64,000 bases of DNA. Source: Bradyrhizobium nitroreducens. GTDB taxonomy: Bacteria > Pseudomonadota > Alphaproteobacteria > Rhizobiales > Xanthobacteraceae. The stretch lies in contig NZ_LFJC01000003.1 of assembly GCF_002776695.1 (NCBI RefSeq), forward strand, positions 1,085,006-1,149,005, in the 5' to 3' direction. Both the position numbers and the translations under genes were made by a program. The notes beneath the pieces were generated by a model. The model was not told the DNA's origin. It did not search any database and saw only the letters and a list, made by a program, of their open reading frames with translations. Of the stretch, positions 48,371 to 58,089 are shown piece by piece; positions within the stretch are counted from its first letter, which is position 1; each line of letters starts with the position of its first letter.

Positions 48371-49927
48371 TTAGTCAAGTCTCGGAAACGGATCGGATGA
48401 AAGTGCGGCAATCGCGACGGCCGGCAGCGTGTCGGCTTCGATCAGCGCGGCAGCCTTGGCGAGATCGCCGGCCATGTAGCGGTCGGCGCCGAGCGCGGGG
48501 ACCTGTTCGCGCAACATTGCGATAACGGCGACCAACGGCACGCTGGTCGCATGCGGCGCGCGCAGCGTGATGCCCTGGGCGGCGACCAGCAGCTCGATGC
48601 CGAGGATGGCGGCGAGGTTGTCGGCCATGTCCGACAGTCGCCGCGCGGCATGCGCCGCCATCGAGACGTGATCTTCCTGGTTGGCGCTGGTCGGGGTCGA
48701 ATCGATCGAGCAGGCGAGCGCGCGCTGCTTGTTCTCGGCATAGAGCGCAGCGGCCGTTACCTCGGCAATCATGAAACCGGAATTGATGCCGGGATCGGGG
48801 GTGAGGAACGGCGGCAGGCCGAAATTGAGCGCGGGATCGACCAGCGTCGCGATGCGACGCTCGCTGATCGCGCCGATCTCCGACAGCGCCAGCGCGATGG
48901 CATCGGCGGCGAATGCGACAGGCTCGGCGTGGAAATTGCCGCCGGAGACGATCTCCCCGGTCTCGACCAGCACCAGCGGATTGTCCGTGACGGCATTGGC
49001 CTCGACGATCAGCGTACGGGCGGCTTGTGTGATCAGGTCGAGCGCGGCGCCCGCGACCTGCGGCTGGCAGCGCAGGCAGTAAGGATCCTGCACGCGCTCG
49101 TCGCCTTCCAGATGCGATAGCCTGATGTCGCTGCCGTCGAGCAACGCCATCAATGTCGCGGCCGCGGCGGTCTGCCCGGCATGGCCGCGCAGCGCCTGAA
49201 TTTCGGGGCGGAACGGCGCCGTCGAGGCCATCGCCGCATCGACCGACAACGCGCCGGTCACGAGTGCAGCGCGCGCCAGGCCAAAAGCGCGCAGCACGCC
49301 GGATATGGCATAAGCCGTCGAGAACTGCGTGCCGTTGATCAGCGCGAGACCTTCCTTGGGGCCGAGCGTCAGCGGCGCCAGACCGGCGGCGCTGAGCGCC
49401 TCGCTGCCGGACACGGCTCTCCCATCAACGAAAGCCTCTCCCTCGCCGATCATCACCGCCGTCATGTGTGCGAGCGGTGCAAGATCGCCGGAGGCGCCGA
49501 CCGAGCCCTGCTGCGGCACCAGCGGAGTGACGCCCCGCGCCAGCATGGCCTGCAACTGCTCGATCACCGCGCGGCGCACGCCGGAGGCGCCGCGCCCGAG
49601 CGAGACGATCTTCAATGCCATCATCAGCCGCACGATCGGCTCCGGCGTCGCCGGACCGACGCCGCAGCAATGCGACACGATCAGATTGCGCTGGAGCAGC
49701 GCGGTCTGGTCCGGCGGAATGCGCTTCGAGGCCAGCTTCCCGAATCCGGTGTTGATGCCATAGACGGGCGCATCCGCCTGGGCGGCCTTCGCGACGATCT
49801 CTGCAGCCGCCTCCACGCGCGGCCAGAACGACGGATCGAGGACGACAGCCGCGCCCGCAAGCACGCGCGCGAGATCGTCGAGGCCGACCGTTCCCGGTTT
49901 GACGACGATCGCTGCGCCCTGCTCCAT
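48371..49927 (-). CDS. hutH: Histidine ammonia-lyase
   Basis: The 518-residue enzyme contains [15 protein letters not shown], whose Ala-Ser-Gly forms the MIO electrophile, and [12 protein letters not shown] near the N-terminus. It removes ammonia from histidine to give urocanate. GGAGGGGAC precedes the ATG at 49927, which overlaps the hutI stop by one base (TGATG). Confidence 0.97.
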   Translation of the reverse strand: MEQGAAIVVKPGTVGLDDLARVLAGAAVVLDPSFWPRVEAAAEIVAKAAQADAPVYGINTGFGKLASKRIPPDQTALLQRNLIVSHCCGVGPATPEPIVRLMMALKIVSLGRGASGVRRAVIEQLQAMLARGVTPLVPQQGSVGASGDLAPLAHMTAVMIGEGEAFVDGRAVSGSEALSAAGLAPLTLGPKEGLALINGTQFSTAYAISGVLRAFGLARAALVTGALSVDAAMASTAPFRPEIQALRGHAGQTAAAATLMALLDGSDIRLSHLEGDERVQDPYCLRCQPQVAGAALDLITQAARTLIVEANAVTDNPLVLVETGEIVSGGNFHAEPVAFAADAIALALSEIGAISERRIATLVDPALNFGLPPFLTPDPGINSGFMIAEVTAAALYAENKQRALACSIDSTPTSANQEDHVSMAAHAARRLSDMADNLAAILGIELLVAAQGITLRAPHATSVPLVAVIAMLREQVPALGADRYMAGDLAKAAALIEADTLPAVAIAALSSDPFPRLD

Positions 49928-51141
49928 CACTGTCCCCTCCACACCCGGCAATGCAGCGGATTGAAGCCGATGCGATAGACGAGCTCGGCAGGCCGCTCGA
50001 TGTCCCAGATCGCAAAGTCGCACCACTTGCCGGCTTCCAGCGTGCCGGTCTCATCCAGCACGCCAAGCGCACGCGCGCCTTCACGGGTGACGCCGGCCAG
50101 GCATTCGGCGACCGTCATCCGGAACAGCGTCGCGCCCATGTTCATCGTGAGCAGCAGCGAGGTCAGCGGCGAGCTGCCGGGATTGCAGTCGGTCGCGAGC
50201 GCCAAGTGCACGCCGTGCTTGCGGAACGCCTCGACCGGCGGCTTCTGGGTCTCACGAATGAAGTAGAACGCGCCGGGCAACAGCACGGCGACCGTCCCAG
50301 CCTTCGCCATTGCGGCGGCGCCGGCTTCGTCGGTATGCTCGAGGTGATCGGCGGACAATGCCGAGAATTCTGCGGCGAGCGCGGCACCGCCGAGATTCGA
50401 CAGCTGGTCGGCATGCAGCTTGACCTGTAACCCGAGCCCTCTCGCCGTCTCGAACACCCGGGCCGTCTGCTCGGCAGAGAACGCGATGCCCTCCATGAAA
50501 GCATCGACGGCGTCGGCGAGGCCGGCCTTTGCAACAGCCGGCAGCATCTCGTTGCAGACGAGGTCGATGTAGCGATCCTTGTCGCCGTCCGCTTCCAAGG
50601 GCAGTGCATGCGCCCCGAGGAAGGAGGTGCGGATCGTAACCGGCCGCTGGCGACTGATGCTTCGCGCAGCTGAGAGCTGCCGCATCTCGGTCTCGGTATC
50701 GAGGCCATAGCCGGACTTGATCTCGACCGTGGTCGCGCCCTCGCCGATCAGCGCATCGAGCCGCGGCAGTGCGCCTGCGACCAGCTCGGCCTCGCTCGCC
50801 TTGCGCGTCGCGGCCACCGTCGAGACGATGCCACCCCCGGCGCGCGCGATTTCCTCATAGCTCGCGCCCTTCAGGCGCAGCTCGAATTCGTGCGCGCGGT
50901 TGCCGCCGTAGACGAGATGAGTGTGGCAGTCGACGAGGCCGGGCGTGATCCAGCGCCCCTCGCAATCGATCCGCTCATTCGCGTCCGCATCAGCAGGAAA
51001 ATCCGCCTTTGCGCCGGCATAGGCGACACGGCCGCCGCGCGCGGCGATCACACCATGCTCGATCTCGCCGAGATCGGGACGGTCGGCCTGCATCGTTGCA
51101 AGGCGGGCATTATGCCAGATCCGGTCGAAGCGCTCTGCCAT
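49927..51141 (-). CDS. hutI: Imidazolonepropionase
   Basis: The protein of about 404 residues has the metal site [13 protein letters not shown], the later HADQLS and the DCNPGSSP motif of imidazolonepropionases. It opens the ring to N-formimidoylglutamate. The ATG at 51141 is chosen because GGATACC spaces well; the ATG at 51153 with AGGGCGA is nearly as good. It is the first gene of the leftward hut transcript, which starts close to the HutC palindrome. Confidence 0.96.
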   Translation of the reverse strand: MAERFDRIWHNARLATMQADRPDLGEIEHGVIAARGGRVAYAGAKADFPADADANERIDCEGRWITPGLVDCHTHLVYGGNRAHEFELRLKGASYEEIARAGGGIVSTVAATRKASEAELVAGALPRLDALIGEGATTVEIKSGYGLDTETEMRQLSAARSISRQRPVTIRTSFLGAHALPLEADGDKDRYIDLVCNEMLPAVAKAGLADAVDAFMEGIAFSAEQTARVFETARGLGLQVKLHADQLSNLGGAALAAEFSALSADHLEHTDEAGAAAMAKAGTVAVLLPGAFYFIRETQKPPVEAFRKHGVHLALATDCNPGSSPLTSLLLTMNMGATLFRMTVAECLAGVTREGARALGVLDETGTLEAGKWCDFAIWDIERPAELVYRIGFNPLHCRVWRGQ

Positions 51142-51172
51142 GCGGGTATCCATTCGCCCTGGGATGCTTGAC

Positions 51173-51192
51173 TTATATGTCTAGACATATAA
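51173..51192. promoter_or_regulatory. HutC operator (perfect palindrome) between hutI and hutF
   Basis: TTATATGTCTAGACATATAA is a perfect 20-base palindrome in the short gap between the divergent hutI and hutF genes. Its core GTCTAGAC fits the GT-N-TA-N-AC rule of the HutC subfamily of GntR regulators. It should repress both transcripts until urocanate binds HutC. Confidence 0.9.
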
Positions 51193-51226
51193 TCGTAACA
51201 CGGTTCTGTCCAGCCGGCGTGTAATC

Positions 51227-52585
51227 ATGACCCGACTGCATTTCGCCTCCGCGCTCCTGCCCTCGGGCTGGGCCAATGACGTGCAGGTGGTGATCACCGC
51301 CGGCGCGATCGCGGCGGTGACAGCGGACGTGCCGCCCGCCGCCGGCGACGAGCGCCACGCCATCGCGCTGCCGGGACTGGCGAGCCTGCACAGCCACGCG
51401 TTCCAGCGCGGCATGGCAGGTCTCGCCGAGCAACGCGGCGACAGCACCGATACATTCTGGACCTGGCGCGAGACGATGTATCGCTTCGCTCTCGCGATGA
51501 CCCCGGACGACGTCGCTTCCGTCGCGACGCTGCTTTATGTCGAGATGCTGGAGCAGGGGTTTACCCGCGTTGGCGAATTCCACTATCTGCATCACGACCG
51601 CGACGGCTCGCTCTATGCCGACCCAGCCGAGATGGCCGCACGGATTGCGCAGGCGGCCGAGGCCTCCGGCATTGCGCTCACGCTGCTGCCGAGTTTTTAT
51701 GCGCACGGCTCATTTGGAGGCGCGGCGCCTCACGATGGTCAGCGCCGCTTCATCTGCTCGCTCGATCAGTTCGCCACCTTGATGGCAGCCTCACGCAAGG
51801 CCATCGCAAACTTGCCGGGCGCCAATATCGGTATCGCGCCGCATAGCCTGCGCGCGGTGGCACCGGACGAGTTGACCGCGATCGTTCCGTTGGCCGAAGG
51901 CGGACCGGTGCATATCCACGCCGCCGAGCAGGTGAAGGAAGTCGAGGATTGCCTGGCCTGGTCGGGTCGGCGTCCGGTGCAATGGCTGCTGGAGCATGCA
52001 CCCGTCGACCGGCGCTGGTGCCTCATTCATGCGACCCACATGACGGATGAGGAAGTTGCGGGATTCGCGAAGACCGGTGCGGTGGCGGGTCTCTGCCCCA
52101 TCACCGAAGCGAGCCTTGGCGACGGTATCTTCGCCGCACGTGAATTCCTCGCCGCCGGCGGCGTCTTCGGCGTCGGCACCGATTCCAATGTCCTGATCGG
52201 CGTCGCCGACGAGCTGCGCCAGCTTGAATACGGCCAGCGCCTCAAGCATCGCCAGCGCAACGTGCTCTCCGCTGGTGCAGGCCGCTCGACCGGACGCACG
52301 CTGTTCGACCATGCTCTTGCAGGCGGCGCGCAAGCTCTCGGGCAGCCGAATGTTGGCCTCGCACCCGGCGCCCGCGCCGACATCGTCACGCTCGACGCCG
52401 CGCATCCGTCGCTGGCAGGACGCCTGCGCGATGACCTCATCGACGGCTGGATCTTCGCCGCCGGTGGCGCTGCGATCGATTGCGTCTGGGCCGGCGGCAA
52501 CAAGGTGGTCGAGGGCGGGCGGCACGGGCTGCGCCAGATGGCGCGCGAGCGCTTCAACGCCACGGTGCGGAGGCTCGTCGCATGA
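51227..52585 (+). CDS. hutF: Formimidoylglutamate deiminase
   Basis: The 452-residue amidohydrolase has LPGLASLHSHAFQRGMAG, with its metal-binding HSH, then VGEFHYLHH, HIHAAEQ and GTDSNVLIG. HutF releases ammonia from N-formimidoyl-glutamate, giving N-formylglutamate, which marks the five-step Hut pathway. Its TGA overlaps the hutC ATG, so they are coupled. Confidence 0.95.
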   Translation: MTRLHFASALLPSGWANDVQVVITAGAIAAVTADVPPAAGDERHAIALPGLASLHSHAFQRGMAGLAEQRGDSTDTFWTWRETMYRFALAMTPDDVASVATLLYVEMLEQGFTRVGEFHYLHHDRDGSLYADPAEMAARIAQAAEASGIALTLLPSFYAHGSFGGAAPHDGQRRFICSLDQFATLMAASRKAIANLPGANIGIAPHSLRAVAPDELTAIVPLAEGGPVHIHAAEQVKEVEDCLAWSGRRPVQWLLEHAPVDRRWCLIHATHMTDEEVAGFAKTGAVAGLCPITEASLGDGIFAAREFLAAGGVFGVGTDSNVLIGVADELRQLEYGQRLKHRQRNVLSAGAGRSTGRTLFDHALAGGAQALGQPNVGLAPGARADIVTLDAAHPSLAGRLRDDLIDGWIFAAGGAAIDCVWAGGNKVVEGGRHGLRQMARERFNATVRRLVA

Positions 52586-53310
52586 GCCTTGCCACCGACG
52601 CAGCCGACAAGCCCACGCTCTACAAGCGCATTCGCGCCGACATCGAGAAGCGCATCCTCACCGGCGAGTGGCCGCCGGGCCACCGCATTCCGTTCGAGCA
52701 TGAGCTCGTCGCACGTTACGGCTGCTCGCGCATGACCGTGAACAAGGCGCTGTCGGAGCTCGCACAGGCCGATCTGATCGAGCGGCGGCGGCGCGCGGGC
52801 TCCTTCGTGCGCCGGCCGCAGCACATGTCGGCGGTGCTCAAGATTGCCGACATCCGCGCCGAGATCACCGCCCTGGGGCGCGCCTACGGCTACGAGCTGA
52901 TCCATCGCAAGCTGCGCACGGCCACCACAGCCGACCGCGATCGTCTCGGCGTGAAGAAGGCCGGCAAGGTGGTCGCCATCACCTGCCGGCACAGCGCCGA
53001 CAACGTGCCGTTCGCCGTCGAGGACAGGCTGATCGACCTGTCGTCCGTGCCTGACGCCGCGAGCGCGGATTTCTCGCGCGAGCCGCCCGGCTCGTGGCTG
53101 CTTCACCATGTCCCATGGACGGAGGCCGAGCACACGATCAGCGCCGTCGTCGCGGACGATCATACAGCGGGCGCGCTCGCGATCGCCGTCGGCGCCCCCT
53201 GTCTCGTGATAGACCGCTACACCTGGCGCAGCGCCCGCACGATCACCGCCGTGCGCCTGCTCTATCCCGGTGACTCTCACCGCCTTGTCGCGCGATTCAA
53301 GGGAGGCTGA
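52582..53310 (+). CDS. hutC: Histidine utilisation repressor HutC (GntR family)
   Basis: The 242-residue regulator has an N-terminal winged helix (LYKRIRADIEKRILTGEWPPGHRIPFEHELVARYGCSRMTVNKALSELAQADLIERRRRAGSFV shortened: residues about 13-76) and a UTRA ligand domain (about 95-235, ending TAVRLLYPGDSHRLVARF). It is coupled to hutF (ATGA) and should bind the palindrome at 51173 and probably a weaker site downstream of itself. Confidence 0.95.
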   Translation: MSLATDAADKPTLYKRIRADIEKRILTGEWPPGHRIPFEHELVARYGCSRMTVNKALSELAQADLIERRRRAGSFVRRPQHMSAVLKIADIRAEITALGRAYGYELIHRKLRTATTADRDRLGVKKAGKVVAITCRHSADNVPFAVEDRLIDLSSVPDAASADFSREPPGSWLLHHVPWTEAEHTISAVVADDHTAGALAIAVGAPCLVIDRYTWRSARTITAVRLLYPGDSHRLVARFKGG

Positions 53311-53316
53311 GATAAT

Positions 53317-53332
53317 ATATGTCGGCACAAAT
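53317..53332 (+). promoter_or_regulatory. Probable second HutC site upstream of the ABC importer
   Basis: ATATGTCGGCACAAAT matches 12 of the 16 inner bases of the hutI/hutF palindrome, with the left half identical. It lies just after hutC and about 90 bases before the binding-protein gene. Confidence 0.5.
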
Positions 53333-53419
53333 CGTGCAACGCTTCGAGCAACGGCCCACAGGGCCGACATGAAGAGATCAACAGGACGTCAATCCACCGA
53401 TCGGCAGAGGACGACAATC

Positions 53420-54364
53420 ATGCGTAGTTCGACAGTATTTGCGACAATCATTGCTCTTTCGGCCGCTACTCCCGCGCTCGCCGACGACATCAAGGTCGGC
53501 GTCGGCATCTCCGGATGGACCGGCTTCGCGCCGCTGACGTTGGCGAAGGAGGCCGGCATCTTCAAGAAGAACGGGCTCGACGTCACCATCAAGAAGATCC
53601 CGCAGAAGGACCGGCATCTCGCCGTCGCGTCCGGCGACATCCAGTGCGCCGCGACCACGGTCGAGACCTGGATCTCCTGGAACGCCAATGGCGTTGCGAC
53701 CAAGCAGATCTTCCAGCTCGACAAGAGCTATGGCGCCGACGGCATGGCGGTGCGCAACGACGTGGCCGCGATCAAGGACCTCAAGGGCAAGACCGTTGCC
53801 GCCTCCGCGCCCGGCACCTCGCCCTATTTCGCACTGGCCTGGATGCTGAAGAAGAACGGCCTCACCGTGAAGGACGTCACCGTCGTCAACCTCGAGCCGG
53901 CCGCCGCTGCGCAAGCTTTCGTCTCCGGCCAGAACGATGCCGCGATGACCTATGAGCCCTATCTGTCGACGGTGCGCGCCGCCCCCGACAAGGGCAAGAT
54001 CATCGCGACCACGCTGGACTATCCCATGGTCATGGACACTTTCGGCTGCACGCCGAAATTCCTCACCGAGAATCCCAAGGCCGCCAAGGCGCTCGCCGAC
54101 AGCTATTTCGAAGCGCTCGACATGATCGCCAAGGACCAGGCCAAGGCCTACGAGATCATGGGCGCCGACGTGAAGCAGACCGGCGAGCAGTTCGGCAACT
54201 CGGCGAAATATCTGCGCTGGCAGGACAAGGCCGCCAACCAGAAGTTCTTCGCGGGCGACTTCCTGACCTTCAACAAGGAGGCCGCCGACCTCCTGCTCGA
54301 GATCGGCATCATCAAGGCCGCGCCGAAAGTCGAGGATCTCTTCGACGCGAGCTTCATCAAGTAA
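53420..54364 (+). CDS. ABC transporter binding protein, NitT/TauT type, linked to hut genes
   Basis: The 314-residue protein has a signal peptide ending TPALAD and the pattern IKVGVGISGWTGFAPLTLAKEAGIFKKNGLDV, ATTVETWISW, LKGKTVAASAPGTSPYFALAW. GAGGACGAC precedes the ATG at 53420; earlier in-frame starts give no signal. The gene lies between hutC and its permease and is probably under HutC. The ligand could be histidine or urocanate, or a hydantoin or carbamoyl compound in view of the later amidohydrolase gene. Confidence 0.85.
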   Translation: MRSSTVFATIIALSAATPALADDIKVGVGISGWTGFAPLTLAKEAGIFKKNGLDVTIKKIPQKDRHLAVASGDIQCAATTVETWISWNANGVATKQIFQLDKSYGADGMAVRNDVAAIKDLKGKTVAASAPGTSPYFALAWMLKKNGLTVKDVTVVNLEPAAAAQAFVSGQNDAAMTYEPYLSTVRAAPDKGKIIATTLDYPMVMDTFGCTPKFLTENPKAAKALADSYFEALDMIAKDQAKAYEIMGADVKQTGEQFGNSAKYLRWQDKAANQKFFAGDFLTFNKEAADLLLEIGIIKAAPKVEDLFDASFIK

Positions 54365-54379
54365 GTCACTTCAGGAGCT

Positions 54380-54407
54380 GCCGGCTCCGCCTCGCGGCGG
54401 AGCCGGC
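54380..54407 (+). terminator. Strong stem-loop between binding-protein and permease genes
   Basis: GCCGGCTCCGCC and GGCGGAGCCGGC form a perfect 12-base stem around TCGC, 15 bases after the binding-protein stop, with no T-run. It probably lowers permease expression relative to the binding protein or protects the upstream RNA. Confidence 0.65.
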
Positions 54408-54437
54408 ACACCTGTTCACCGCCTGGATAAATCGTCG

Positions 54438-55211
54438 ATGCGTCCCCTTGACCCTGTTACATCGAAGCAGCGCGTGGGCTACGGCTTTGCGTTCTTCGTG
54501 GTGTTCGTCGCCCTCTGGTCGTGGGCGACCTTTGGCGGTTATGTCTCGAAGACCTTTCTCGCCAACCCGCTGACGATGGTGCAGGAAGGTTATGACCTCT
54601 TGGCCAAGCAGGGTTTTGTGTTCGACATCGGCATGACCATCTGGCGCGTCGTCGGTGGTTTTGCGCTGGCCGCCATCATCGCAGTGCCGCTCGGCGTTCT
54701 CATGGGCGCCTACAAGCCGGTCGAGGCCTTCCTCGAACCGTTCGTCTCCTTCGCCCGCTATCTGCCCGCCTCCGCCTTCATTCCGCTCCTGATCCTGTGG
54801 GCCGGCATCGGCGAATTGCAGAAGCTGCTCGTCATCTTCATCGGCTCGGTATTCCAGGTGATCCTGATGGTCGCCGTGACCGTCGGCGCCACGCGGCGCG
54901 ATCTGGTCGAGGCCGCCTATACGCTCGGGGCCGGCGACCGCGGCATCATCCGCCGCGTGCTGCTGCCCTCCTCCGCGCCGGAGATCGCGGAAATCCTGCG
55001 GCTGGTGCTGGGCTGGGCCTGGACCTACGTCATCGTCGCCGAGCTGATCGGCTCGTCCTCGGGCATCGGTCACATGATCACCGACAGCCAGGCGCTGCTC
55101 AACACCGGGCAGATCATCTTCGGCATCATCGTGATCGGGCTCATCGGCCTGCTCTCGGACTTCCTGTTCAAGGCGTTCAACGCCTGGCTGTTTCCGTGGA
55201 GGCTCGCATGA
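54438..55211 (+). CDS. ABC transporter permease (NitT/TauT type)
   Basis: The 257-residue membrane protein has about six hydrophobic segments and the EAA loop TRRDLVEAAYTLGAGDRGIIRRVLLPSSAPEIAEILR. Its 3' end overlaps the ATPase ATG by four bases. It forms the channel for the hut-linked importer. Confidence 0.88.
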   Translation: MRPLDPVTSKQRVGYGFAFFVVFVALWSWATFGGYVSKTFLANPLTMVQEGYDLLAKQGFVFDIGMTIWRVVGGFALAAIIAVPLGVLMGAYKPVEAFLEPFVSFARYLPASAFIPLLILWAGIGELQKLLVIFIGSVFQVILMVAVTVGATRRDLVEAAYTLGAGDRGIIRRVLLPSSAPEIAEILRLVLGWAWTYVIVAELIGSSSGIGHMITDSQALLNTGQIIFGIIVIGLIGLLSDFLFKAFNAWLFPWRLA

Positions 55212-55993
55212 CGATCCTCAAGGTCGAGCAGGTCTCGCGCACCTTCCCCGCGCGCCACGGCAACGCGCCAACGAGAGCGCTGGAGCCGACCGACCTCGTC
55301 ATCGGCAACAACGACTTCGTCACCATCCTCGGCCCCTCCGGCTGCGGCAAGTCCACGCTGCTGCGCATCGTCGCGGGCCTCGATCGTCCGACCAGCGGCC
55401 GCGTCACGCTCGACGGGCGCGAAGTCACCGGCCCCGGCGCCGATCGCGGCATGGTGTTCCAGTCCTACACGCTGTTTCCCTGGCTCACCGTGCGCGAGAA
55501 CATCGCCTTCGGCCTGCGTGAGCGCGGCGTGTCCGAGGCGGAGCGTCACAAAGTCGCCGACGCCCTCATCCGCCAGGTTGGGCTGACCGGCTTCGAGAAC
55601 CACTGGCCGAAGCAGCTCTCCGGCGGCATGCAGCAGCGCACGGCGATTGCGCGCGCGCTCGCCAACGATCCCAAGATCCTGCTGCTCGACGAGCCCTTCG
55701 GCGCGCTCGACAACCAGACCCGTGCATTGATGCAGGAAATGCTGCTCGGCATCTGGGAACGCGACCAGAAGACGGTGCTGTTCGTCACCCACGACATCGA
55801 GGAGGCGATCTTCCTCGGCAGCCGCGTCATCGTCATGAGCGCGCGTCCCGGCCGCATCAAGGCTGAGATTGCCGTGGACCTGCCGCATCCGCGCTCCTAC
55901 AAGATCAAGACCACGCCGGAATTCGTCCAGCTCAAGGAACGGCTGGTCGAGGAGATCCGCACCGAGGCGCTGAAGGTTGCCGAACATGCCTGA
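55208..55993 (+). CDS. ABC transporter ATPase (NitT/TauT type)
   Basis: The 261-residue ATPase has complete motifs: GPSGCGKST, VFQSYTLFPWLTV, LSGGMQQRTAIARAL, ILLLDEPFGALD and VTHDIEEA. It overlaps the permease gene by four bases and the hydrolase gene by eight, so permease, ATPase, hydrolase and phosphoribosyltransferase form one tight unit. Confidence 0.92.
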   Translation: MTILKVEQVSRTFPARHGNAPTRALEPTDLVIGNNDFVTILGPSGCGKSTLLRIVAGLDRPTSGRVTLDGREVTGPGADRGMVFQSYTLFPWLTVRENIAFGLRERGVSEAERHKVADALIRQVGLTGFENHWPKQLSGGMQQRTAIARALANDPKILLLDEPFGALDNQTRALMQEMLLGIWERDQKTVLFVTHDIEEAIFLGSRVIVMSARPGRIKAEIAVDLPHPRSYKIKTTPEFVQLKERLVEEIRTEALKVAEHA

Positions 55994-57218
55994 CATCAAG
56001 CCGCGCGCCGACGGGAGGCGCGTTCTCGCCGATCTCAATGCACTGCGTGCCATCGGCACCTACAAGACCGGCGTGCACAAGCCGACCTTCTCCGAGCCGC
56101 ACAAGCTTTCGCTGGACTGGCTGGTGCGGAAGCTGCCCGACGCCGGCCTCTCCGCTGCGATCGACGGCATCGGCAACGTGTTCGGGACCAGCGCCAAGTC
56201 CGGGCCGAAGCTGCTGGCCGGCTCGCATCTGGAAAGCCAGAACTATGCCGGCTGGCTCGATGGGCCGCTCGGCGTCGTCTATGCGCTCGAGGCTGCGCGC
56301 GTGCTCAATGCCGATCCCTCGGCGAAGGGCGCCGTGGAGGTTGTCGCCTGGTGCGACGAGGAAGGCCATTTTGGGCATTTCCTCGGCTCGCGCTCCTATG
56401 TCGGACAGGTCACCGAAGCCGACATCGACGCAGCAAGCGACCGCACCAGCGGCCGCACCATGCGCGATGCGCTCGCCGAGATGGGGCTCTCGGGGCGCCC
56501 GCGTATCGCCGTGAAGCCTGGACGGCACGTCGGATATCTGGAGGCGCATATCGAGCAGGGCGACACGCTCGAGAGCGGCAAGCTCGCGATCGGCGTCGTG
56601 ACGTCCATCGTCGGCATCTGGCAGTACCAGATCAACTTCATCGGCGAGCAGAATCACGCCGGCACGACCCGCATGGCTGCACGCAAGGATGCCGGGCTGG
56701 CGCTGGCGAAATTCTGCGTGGCGATCGACCAGCGCTTTCCGGCCGCGTGCGGCCCCCGCACGGTCTGGACCACCGGCCGCATCACGCTCGATCCGGGCGC
56801 GCCGAGCATCATTCCCGGCGGCGCCGAGATGCTATTCCAGATCCGCGACGACAATCCCGCCGTCATCGCGCGGCTGGAGGAGCTGCTGCGCACGATGGCC
56901 GATGAGGTCAACGCGACGGGCCCCTGCAGCGTCACCGTGGAGAAGATTCGCACCGGCGCGCCCGCGATGATGGACGCCGGCTTTCAGGATGCGATCGAAG
57001 CTGCGAGCGAGGCGGTCGCCGGCGGGCGCTCCATCCGCATGCCCAGCGGAGCCGGCCACGACGCACAGATGCTCGCGACCGTCATGCCCGCCGGCATGCT
57101 GTTCGTGCCGTCGATCGGCGGCATCAGTCATCACTGGACCGAGAACACTGCGGACGCCGATATCGTCACCGGTGCGCAGGTCTTCGTCGATGCCTGCCGG
57201 CGGATTCTCGGCGGCTGA
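55986..57218 (+). CDS. M20-family amidohydrolase (N-carbamoyl-L-amino acid hydrolase / allantoate amidohydrolase type)
   Basis: The 410-residue cytosolic enzyme shows the two-metal site typical of this family: GSHLESQNYAGWLDGPLGVVYALEA (His, then Asp), WCDEEGHFG (Glu), LEAHIEQG (His) and the C-terminal GGISHHWTENT (His). GEQNHAGTTRMAARKDAG is the dimer/substrate loop. Members cleave N-carbamoyl amino acids, ureidopropionate or allantoate. In this operon it might instead process N-formylglutamate, since hutG is missing; that is only inference. The ATG lies within the ATPase end. Confidence 0.85.
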   Translation: MPDIKPRADGRRVLADLNALRAIGTYKTGVHKPTFSEPHKLSLDWLVRKLPDAGLSAAIDGIGNVFGTSAKSGPKLLAGSHLESQNYAGWLDGPLGVVYALEAARVLNADPSAKGAVEVVAWCDEEGHFGHFLGSRSYVGQVTEADIDAASDRTSGRTMRDALAEMGLSGRPRIAVKPGRHVGYLEAHIEQGDTLESGKLAIGVVTSIVGIWQYQINFIGEQNHAGTTRMAARKDAGLALAKFCVAIDQRFPAACGPRTVWTTGRITLDPGAPSIIPGGAEMLFQIRDDNPAVIARLEELLRTMADEVNATGPCSVTVEKIRTGAPAMMDAGFQDAIEAASEAVAGGRSIRMPSGAGHDAQMLATVMPAGMLFVPSIGGISHHWTENTADADIVTGAQVFVDACRRILGG

Positions 57219-57943
57219 TGCCGGCAGCCATGACCGGGAACGAAACCTATACCGAAGCTACGACCGGCTATTGGCAGGAATTGACGCCGGACATCCCCGC
57301 GCGCTTCCCGGCGACGCCGCCCTATCGCTTCGGCTATCCCGCCACCCTGCCCTGCGGCCGCGTTCTCGTCCTGCCTCTGCGCCAATTGCCCGATGGCGAT
57401 CATGCCGTCGCCTCGCTCATCGCCAACCAGGCTTCAAACCTCGTCGTCGGGGCGCTTGCAGACCACATGGCGACGCAAGCACGCGCATTGGATGCCGAGA
57501 TCGTCGTCGGATTGCCGACGCTTGGTCTTGCCTTCGCATCGCAGGTCGCCGAACGACTCGGGCAACCGCGCTATGTCCCGCTCGGCTATTCGCGCAAATT
57601 CTGGTACGACGACGCACTGTCCGAGCCTGTAACTTCAATCACCAGCCCGGAGGCCGGGAAAAAGTTGCGGCTGGATCCGAATATGCTGCCCCTCATCGAA
57701 CGTCGCCGCGTGGTGCTGGTCGACGATGCGATCTCGACCGGCTCGACCGCAATTGCCGCGGTGCGCCTGTTGCAGACGATCGGCGTCGACATTGCCGGCA
57801 TGGTCGTCGCGATGAAGCAGACCAATCGCTGGCAGGATGCGGCCGCGGCGCTTCAGGTTCGCGCGGTGTACGGATGCCCGCTCTTCCAGCGTGGCGAGGG
57901 CGGCTGGATACCGCTGGCGGAGACGCAACCCAACATTCCCTGA
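57218..57943 (+). CDS. Phosphoribosyltransferase-family protein
   Basis: The 241-residue protein carries the PRPP-binding motif RRVVLVDDAISTGSTAIAA and an upstream segment VVGLPTLGLAFASQVAERLGQPRYVPLGYSRKFWYDD. Its ATG overlaps the hydrolase stop by one base (TGATG); an ATG four codons later is also possible. It resembles purine/pyrimidine salvage enzymes, which suggests the preceding importer could handle a nucleobase or its breakdown product. The base used is unknown. Confidence 0.82.
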   Translation: MPAAMTGNETYTEATTGYWQELTPDIPARFPATPPYRFGYPATLPCGRVLVLPLRQLPDGDHAVASLIANQASNLVVGALADHMATQARALDAEIVVGLPTLGLAFASQVAERLGQPRYVPLGYSRKFWYDDALSEPVTSITSPEAGKKLRLDPNMLPLIERRRVVLVDDAISTGSTAIAAVRLLQTIGVDIAGMVVAMKQTNRWQDAAAALQVRAVYGCPLFQRGEGGWIPLAETQPNIP

Positions 57944-58089
57944 CGGGTCGGGCGATTGCGAGCATCGGCCACGTGGCCAGCGCGGGGCACGTATCTTGCG
58001 CAGGATCGGGCAAAACCCGAGCGCTTTGGGAAAGACGCCGGCCCGGCCTCTCGCCTAGAACATGGCCCGCACGCGCGAGAAGGTCCGCC

